From Hypoxylon rubiginosum (Eukaryota > Ascomycota > Sordariomycetes > Xylariales > Hypoxylaceae), in NCBI GenBank assembly GCA_902806565.1, contig CADCXA010000055.1, positions 1,178,001-1,242,000 of the forward strand: 64,000 bases of DNA, in the 5' to 3' direction. The notes beneath the pieces were generated by a model. That model searched no databases and was not told where the DNA came from. It worked only from the letters and a program-made list of their open reading frames with translations. This document shows, one piece after another, positions 57,281 through 64,000 of the stretch (positions within the stretch are counted from its first letter, which is position 1; the number at the start of each line of letters is the position of its first letter). Position numbers and translations under genes: made by a program.

Positions 57281-58338
57281 TTTGATACATAAAAAGCCGG
57301 TCGATCATAGATATTGTTTAAATGGTCAACTAACTAGGTAGATATGTTTGGAGTTTAGGAGAAGTCTGGGTGCTCTGGGGTCAACAGTAGCTACGTTTTG
57401 ACCTGACGGGATAGAACGGCTGCTGAAATTGTGGCTGGCTGATGAGGTCGCCGACCTACCTGCCAAGTGTGTAACATAGTGCGAGCCATTGCAAATATAA
57501 GTAATCTGCAATGCAGTCAGTAACCGGCTCGTTTTGCTTTGCTATCATATATACGGCCAATCGAGCTTGAAGGTCGCATATCACGCCGTACGGCCTACTG
57601 TGAATCGGTGCTTGGAAAGCTAATGACGGTCCGGTCCGGCGGGATCCAGAGCAGAGGGTAGGTAGTAGACTGTGATGAAAAGTCGCATTGATACTACCTA
57701 GTCGAAAAAGAGGGGTTGGGGGTATTTTTGCACTTTAGATACAACGCCCCAAATCACTCACTCGATTTTCACAAAGTAAGGCTGAGGGTAGGTACCTAGG
57801 TATAGGGATCAGATGTGACTCGGCCAGCTCGGCTTCCGAGAGCCTCTAATTATGTCAGCGGCGGGTATCTGGGTCTTACACTAGGTACCCATATTACTTA
57901 CCTAATCCTCGATTAACTCATCTCCGTATAATCCTTCTGTCTGCACATGGGTCACCCTACACCCCTGTTACGAGGCCAACCATATGATAGGGCAGCAACT
58001 ACGAAGAAAGGTATTATTGCGCAAACAGCTATGAACCCAACCGCAGACAAACCTGGGTATACGTATACCTAGAGCGCTTTCGTAGGGGCTAAGAAGAAAG
58101 GAGTCTTGCCTCTTACTTACAAACCTGTCATATTTCCCATTCGTTCTTACGGTTCCACCCAGATGGCTCGGGACCACGATCCTGACAACCTCCATGGTAG
58201 GTAGGCAAGTAGGTGAAAGGAAGGCATATATTTAGTTTTAACTGGCGCAGTCATATCTCGAAGCTCTGAAACTGCCTATTCTTCCTCTCTAGATACATTT
58301 GCCAACAGATATTCATTGTCCCTTCATCAAATCTCAAG
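57281..58338. other. Intergenic region
   Basis: This is the upstream region of the broken ankyrin gene and of the interrupted hydrolase. It has a GTAGGTACCTAGGTA run at 57788-57802. No gene is seen. Confidence 0.5.
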
Positions 58339-59109
58339 ATGGCTTCGAACTTTCCTAAGCCCACAATTCTCTTAGTCCAGGGCTCTTTCCAGCTCCCAGA
58401 AGTGTACGGAAAACTGGTCAGCGCCCTGACTGCAGAAAGCTTCCCCGTTCTTCACCCATCACTTCCAAGTCTCACTGATCAGGAGAGACCCGACTTTGCC
58501 TCGACAACCCTGACCGATGATGCCAACGTCATTCAAACCGAACTCAAGCGTCTCATTGAAGGAGAAGGGAAATAAGTCCTTGTTCTCGTGCATTCATACG
58601 GAGGCTTAGTAGGAAGTGAAGCAACCCTCGAGGAGTTCAGCTGGGCAAAGCGAAGAGAACAGGGCCTAGCCGGAGGCGTTATCCACCTCCTTTTCTTCGC
58701 GAGCATCATCCTCCCGGAGGGCCAATCGGTAATAAGCGCATTCGGGGAGTCACTCAATCTCGACGTTAAACCTGGCGGCCGGTTCACTATCAGAGATGCG
58801 GCTCGGGCGATTTACGACGACTTGCCAACCGAGGAAGCCAAATACTGGGAATCCAAGATCATCGACCAGTCGTATGCCGTTCAGACCACGAAACTCACGC
58901 AGGCTGCGTATCGCTATATCCCTTCGACGTACATCGTCTGCGAAAACGACCAATCGGTGCCCCCGGCATTTCAAGAGCAGTTTGGCAGAAGCATCAACGC
59001 GACCATGGACAAGATCAATTCGGGACATTCTCCTATGCTGAGCCAGACCGAAAAGCTGGTGGAGATGATTGCTGCCGTGGCTCAACGCACAGTAGCTACC
59101 TTAAAATAG
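58339..59109 (+). pseudogene. Alpha/beta hydrolase interrupted by an in-frame stop
   Basis: The frame encodes PTILLVQGSFQLPEVYGKLV from an ATG at 58339, then meets TAA at 58573-58575. It continues in the same frame as VLVLVHSYGGLVGSEATLEE through to a stop at 59109. The nucleophile elbow HSYGG directly follows the stop, and the rest has the acid segment (VCENDQSVPP) and the catalytic-histidine segment (NSGHSPMLSQ). Without the stop the product would be about 256 aa, the normal length for small fungal AB-hydrolase_6-type enzymes. No intron can remove the stop because the sequence on both sides is conserved. It is most likely a recent pseudogene; readthrough is less likely, since TAA-G is not a leaky context. 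An internal ATG at 58588 would lack the oxyanion strand. Confidence 0.78.
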
Positions 59110-59978
59110 AGCAGGGGGCGTGTGTAAACGATAGACTCCTTTCATCGCCACTCAAACTTCTCCTTGGAACCCATAGACGAATTTGGTAGACTAAATAAAA
59201 TAATCGAAATGCCTCAAGTGCTAAGGAATATGCGTGTCTTATTTATTTTACCCCTTAATACCTTACATCAGTCTTTAAGGTCGAACAGTACACTTTAGTC
59301 TTGGTATTATCAAAGCTAGGTAGTTGTAAGAACTACCTAAGTAGCGAAAAGAGGTGGGCCATAAATATGTCATGATGCTGCTAGATGATTTGAATATGCC
59401 GTCGAGTATTGTTTTTCAAAAACACGATGCTAATAGGGAACGAGATCTCAAAATGGCTAGACCTATTGGTATGCGCTTTAGGTCGGTGTACCTAGGTATG
59501 TGTTAGTCTCTAAGATTATCAACTTCATGCTGAGAAAGGTGTAAAGTCAAATGAAGAAATTGTCTAGAATGCTTGAACATTTCATAACCCTAACCCTAAA
59601 GATACTAGGAGAGGCATAGTTGAGGTTGACTTTTTTAACCTATTACGTTAAAGACTATAATCTAAGCACTTCTAATGACGAGATTGTCAGGTAGGTTAAT
59701 AGTTATATTTAAAGGAGTAAAGTTGTATCAAACTGTGAGCTGTTTACAAGCCTGAGGTAATATCAGGTATTTGGGAGAGTACCTCCAACCTGCCAATGTA
59801 AGATAGAAAAAGTCCCTTTGTCGGATTTCTTGCAATTTGTCTTCTCTAGACCTGCCCTAATGAGTCCTACGTAATGAAATGCAAGTAAGAAAAATTTCAA
59901 CAATTTGAATGTCTCGAAAGAGACTGCTGAGGAGGCCGGGTACAAAACCCAGTCTTCGTTAAGCAGTAGCCGAGTTCG
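59110..59978. other. Intergenic region
   Basis: It has two TAACCC units (CCCTAACCCTAA) at about 59588-59599, which resemble telomere repeats but are too few to matter, and a CCTAGGTA octamer at 59491. No gene is seen. Confidence 0.5.
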
Positions 59979-60318
59979 TTAGCTGTGGCCGGCTCGAGGA
60001 ACCTCCTTGCAGTCCTTGCACCGACCATGCGCGCAGCCACGCTTCCTGCAGCGGTCGTCGTGGGGCCATATGTAGAGCCATCCGCACCCGCAGCTGCCGA
60101 GTCGCATTAGTTAGTTTATACTACCTTAGGATGTACATATACCAAGGAAATTCTGAAGTGTGGGTACTCGGGAATGTGAGAGATGGCGAACGTGAGTGAA
60201 CTCGGCGTATAGGATGAGCTTACCACTTCCAGAAGTTGTCATGGACATGAGGTCCCTCTCCCTTCCCTCCTCCATCCGGCGGCGGCGTCGGATCTTTGCT
60301 CTCTGTCGCGTGAGGCAT
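59979..60318 (-). CDS. Tiny cysteine-rich protein (69 aa), two exons
   Basis: Exons on the minus strand are 60318-60224 and 60093-59979, separated by a 130-bp intron (GTAAGC..CAG) with CTAACTAATG before the acceptor. The N-terminal half is Pro/Gly-rich (PPPDGGGKGEGPHVHDNFWK). The C-terminal half has seven cysteines spaced CCxC, then RCRKRGCAHGRCKDCKE, like a small zinc ribbon. The pattern CxxC ... CxxxxCxxxxCxxC suggests a metal site rather than disulfides, and there is no signal peptide. I do not recognise the function. The splice junction joins FWK directly to CCGCGWLYIW, so the Cys cluster depends on the intron model. It is transcribed toward the interrupted hydrolase. Confidence 0.62.
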
Positions 60319-61590
60319 AGTGAAGTCCGTAGTCGAATTTGAACTTGGTGTGTTGTTGCGGTGGTTGTGTTGATCGATAAAGGGTACTGTTGGTATAATG
60401 GTCCATTTGAGTTGAGGATAGATATACCAAATGCCATTACGGACTTTGAGAGAGAGGGCCGTCGAGCTTATATAGATAAGGGTTATGTCGTACAATTTGC
60501 CATCTATGCAGCATAGAAAGGAATGACACGCAATATTGAATCGTGAATATCAATGTGTCCGGAAGCGAGAGTCAGTCTCCGTACAATTTTAAGTCAGCTC
60601 CCGAGTCCCGTTGTTTCTGCCCTCTCATCTATGACTACCTACCTACCTACCTACTTAGTACGGCCGCTCATTTAAGTAGAAAGAAGCTTCGAATAATAAG
60701 GTCGATAGGTTCGATATATCGATAAACGGAGTAAAAGATGAATGTATTATGTACGTGTGCTCAACTTGGCAGAAAGGCGAAGTGGATTCCAAGAATGTGA
60801 TGCGTCGTGAAACAGTCTTAATAATTATTCATGCCGAGCGTGGAATTGATAGTGTAGCTCGTCGAGACCTGACATAGCATGACTTCGGCACCTTTAGCGG
60901 GATCATTGCTATGCCATGGACTTGGCTTGCTAATGGAGAGCCTGTCTTCTTACACTAGAGTCTGACGGGGTGCCTTGGTGTTCCTACATGCCTTGGAACT
61001 AAAATCTACACACCCGGCTGTAGTTGTGTGGCTCGGCAAAATGTCCTGGGATGATTGATATCAACTAAATTGTGTGTTAATAGAGGAGCGTAAGCTTAGG
61101 AGGTTACACCTCTTAATCGCGGAGGAAGTTAGTAGATAGCACATGGGTTGATGAACCTAGTACGTGGCCAGGCCATCCGACGACGATCACCGGTAGGCAG
61201 TTCTAAACCGGGTCTTCAATTTCTATATATAAAGATTGGGATACTTATGGCGTACCAGAAGATCTACCACATGCTCAATCGTTAACTGAGCCATTAACGT
61301 AATCAGCTTCACCGCTGCCAACATGCGCAAAGGCCAAATATTAGTCCATGATCTCGCCAGGATCGAAGTACCAACGCTATTCTAATACATGCAAAATTTG
61401 GGGTATTGTGGCGGTTTATGTCGATAAATTAAGACGATGGTGCCGTCTAGAAGTCGATTCGGTCATTCATGGATACCTTTTGGCATCCAGGCTATATACT
61501 CACTGATCGTGAGTCTGCCTGTGAATCGCTTTCTTTGAAACGGAATTTGCCGGGCGGGGTGGACGGAGGGACGACCTGGTCAACTTATAA
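60319..61590. other. Intergenic region
   Basis: This is the upstream region of the tiny Cys-rich gene and the 3' flank of VPS9. It has an (ACCT)n-type run at about 60637-60654. No gene is seen. Confidence 0.5.
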
Positions 61591-64000
61591 TTAGGAGCTC
61601 AATGCAAGGCACGCATCAACTGCAAGTCCAACTCTATAAAAAGATATCAGCAATTGAAAGCAACTAGTGAAGTGATGAGCGAACTAACCTTCCCTCTTTC
61701 TGGTAAACAACATCACTTATGATGTCTCGGTCCAGGTCTGGAAACATGGATGCAAGAGTTTCCACGACATCATTGTGCTCTGCTCGGTGTATCCTCTGAG
61801 CCTCGGCAACTTCGGCGCTTGCTTGTCTTGCCGCCGCTTCTTCGGCTGAAAGCCGCTGGCGCACTTCCACCGAAGGTCGTCTGTCAGAGCTGGGTCGCGG
61901 ACTGAGTCGCGCTGGTGTGGTATCTGATTGGGGTAATTGGGCAGGTGAGCTGGGTCCGGCGCCATTCGTGTCATCTGAGAAGATGCGACCGATGGACGAC
62001 AACGGCTTTTGAATTGAACGGAGCAGCCCAGAGATTGCGGGACCTTCTTCGGCAGAGTCATCGCCATCATTGGACGATGTAGACCTACGCGGTGTACTAG
62101 ACCCATCTAGGTCAAGAGATGGCCGTGTCGAAGATGTCCCCGGTGGATGTAATCCGGACTTTTCTGATTGTTGTTGCGGCTGAGGTGGTGCAGGTGGTTC
62201 TTCTGCCCGATGCTTCTCCGCGATAGCAGACACCGCTGCCTCTACGTTCTTGTCAAATTCCTCGTCGGAGATTGTTAAAGTAGTACGGTCCATATTCTCA
62301 ATGAACTGAATAGCACCCAGCTGGATACAATAAGCCTACGAACATGTTATAGTACCATAACTTGACTGAGACTTACCAGAGATGAAAGATAGTATCCAGC
62401 TTCTCCTGAGAGTTTCTCCTGGTTTCGGAATCGCAAGATGTACTGAACATTTGATACTAAATGATCGGGATTAGACCGCAACACGACATATATCAGGAGC
62501 GGCATGAATGAATCAGCTGAAGAGTCGGATTTGTTGTGCTTGAGGAGCCCTGGCGAATTTGTTAGATTTGCGAGAGACTGCTTCGGTGCGAATTCCTACC
62601 AAATATGACTTTGCAGCAGTTAAGAACGCAAATTATTTTGTCTCGAGGTGCCCGATAAGTTTTTATTTTCAATAGTTCTTGTGAAAGTGATTAGTGACCA
62701 ACGATATTTTTATGGTGACTTAGAACGCACCTTGCTCGGCTAGCTCGAGAAACTTCTTGCCGCTATCGCTGGTGATGGGTGGAATATCTAAGTGTTCTTC
62801 TTTGACCCAGCCGTAGATATTGATCTTCTGCGCCAATATTTCGTCTCTCTCTACATCCTCTTGATGCTGCCCACGCCGTCCTGGACCCATTGGCCGGTCG
62901 CCCCCGCGGCGTTTTGGTTTCGCGCCCGGTATGGGTTGAGGAGGAGGTATGGCAGGCGAAAAGGTCTGCGTATAAAGTCTGTTCATGACAAGCTTCTCCA
63001 TTCCTTCTCGGGCATTGTCAAACTCTGCATCCGAAACATCGCTCCACACCTCACATTGGGCCATTTTATTGGATATGAAGGCAAGAAAGTCGCTGATGAT
63101 CTTGACCTGTTCATGAACCATCCATTGCCGTTTTGCGAATTCCGACAAGAAGGATTTCAGATATCTCGCTACCGGATCCGCCTTCTTATGCTTGAGCTGT
63201 TCCAAGAACCGGTGGAAGTCAAACGGTAGAGCTGGTTCTGGTTCTGGCTCTGGCGGGGGTGGTCGGTGCAGTGGCGCCGTAGAGGAGGTCTGAGAATCTG
63301 TAGTAATAGATTTCTCGTCCGATGGACCATCCTTTGGCGGGACAGGTGGGCCAAGATCATCAGACTCCTTTAGCTTATCCTTTGATCGCATGCTTATAGG
63401 CGACGCGTTGGAGATGCTAAGCCCTTGGAACTCCTGTAGTTGTTGAGCAATACTTGGAGCGATGGGTTCGAGACTGGATTTCCTCGGTGGGTGCTGCATC
63501 GAGGGGCTACCCAGAAGCGGTGAAGTGATTTCGAGGCGAGGACTCATGACTTCGTCTTCCCCCGGACCGCCACCATCTTCGGGGAACTGCTCCATGATGC
63601 TCTGTATTTCGGAACGTGATGTTCCTTCTTGCTCATCTTCGCTTATGTAGCGCCTTTCGTCGTAAGCAGCATCCGATCGAGTAGGCGACGGCTCGGGGCC
63701 GAGTCCCTTTGATCGGTGTGTGGAGTGGGCTCGAGATGGTGGCTGTGACCCTTCTGGAGTTGGAGGTGTTGGATCAACGTATGGAGTAGTCGTAATTGTC
63801 AAGTATTGTGGTTTCGTGGGTTTGAGGGTCGCGATGGAGGATTCCATAGGGTCGATCGGCGCATCAGACGCAACCTCTTGGCCAGGCTTCTTAGTTTGGC
63901 CTTTTGGGGTCTTGTAGGTGTTGTCTTCTCCTAGATCTATCAAGTCACCCTGGGTCTGATCTTGCGTAGCCTGGCCGTCTAGGGCGCTCGTCCCCGGCAT
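61591..64000 (-). CDS. VPS9: Vps9-type Rab5 guanine nucleotide exchange factor with CUE domain (5' end at window edge)
   Basis: Exons on the minus strand are 64000-62731, 62677-62600, 62549-62377, 62320-61689 and 61633-61591, giving 731 aa from an ATG that sits exactly at the window edge; it may be an internal Met. A Pro/Ser-rich N-terminal region precedes a helical bundle (FHRFLEQLKHKKADPVARYL, about residue 262) and the VPS9 catalytic core: YRAPRDKIICVLNCCKVIFG, DSFMPLLIYVVLRSNPDHLV, NVQYILRFRNQEKLSGEAGY. The short fourth intron brings in LGAIQFIENMDRTTL. The last exon completes the CUE ubiquitin-binding domain (ASMFPDLDRDIISDVVYQKE then GRVGLAVDACLALSS). It activates Vps21/Rab5 on early endosomes and couples to ubiquitinated cargo. 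Domain order matches yeast Vps9, but the N-terminus is longer. Confidence 0.92.

Noticed and set aside
59586..59600. Two CCCTAA units, telomere-like
   Set aside because: Only two copies; expected by chance in tens of kilobases and not evidence of a chromosome end or fusion.

Overview
The window is a filamentous-ascomycete (Pezizomycotina) nuclear segment, probably from a Sordariomycete; the class is an inference. Nearly every gene is interrupted by short introns of about 50 to 140 bp with GTRAGT-type donors, CTAAC/CTAAT-like branch sites and YAG acceptors. The content is typical of a plant-biomass-associated mould: an AA9 lytic polysaccharide monooxygenase, a Hal4/Sat4-type kinase, an Svf1 family protein, an NCS1 permease, F-box proteins and an APH-family kinase. 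I recognised no rRNA, tRNA, CRISPR array or bacterial-type operon. Exon coordinates in the entries were assembled by hand from splice signals and reading-frame closure.

Layout. 1-14.9 kb: the 5' part of a Q/P/H-rich FAR1-domain protein (minus), a 2EXR/F-box-like protein, a large C2H2 zinc-finger protein (minus), a weak hypothetical ORF and a membrane GNAT acetyltransferase. 15.3-20.9 kb: a seven-exon histone H4 variant (minus), an inverted-repeat element whose 1.2 kb interior is almost pure A+T, SVF1 (minus), and MRPL19 transcribed divergently from SVF1. 23.2-35.8 kb: a HAL4-like kinase, HSP10, the AA9 enzyme, cystathionine gamma-lyase and a secreted alpha/beta hydrolase, all on the plus strand. 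36.1-47.6 kb: an F-box protein and an NCS1 permease (both minus), an orphan 406-aa protein, an NAD-dependent epimerase, and an eight-exon SMP-30-like protein. 49.6-64 kb: a tiny Cys/His-rich protein, a tail-anchored APH kinase, a decaying transmembrane-ankyrin gene, an alpha/beta hydrolase with an in-frame stop, a second tiny Cys-rich protein, and VPS9 (minus, reaching the window edge).

The conserved genes (MRPL19, HSP10, SVF1, VPS9, cystathionine gamma-lyase) have scattered housekeeping roles: mitochondrial translation and folding, sphingolipid/stress survival, endosomal Rab activation and sulfur metabolism. They do not form a pathway cluster. The accessory part at 52.6-59.1 kb holds two interrupted genes. 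The most unusual items are the divergent H4 variant with 16- and 17-nt exons, the RIP-saturated inverted-repeat element just upstream of it, the broken ankyrin gene with a 32-bp homopolymer tract, and a compact series of six inverted repeats between two convergent genes at 45.7 kb.
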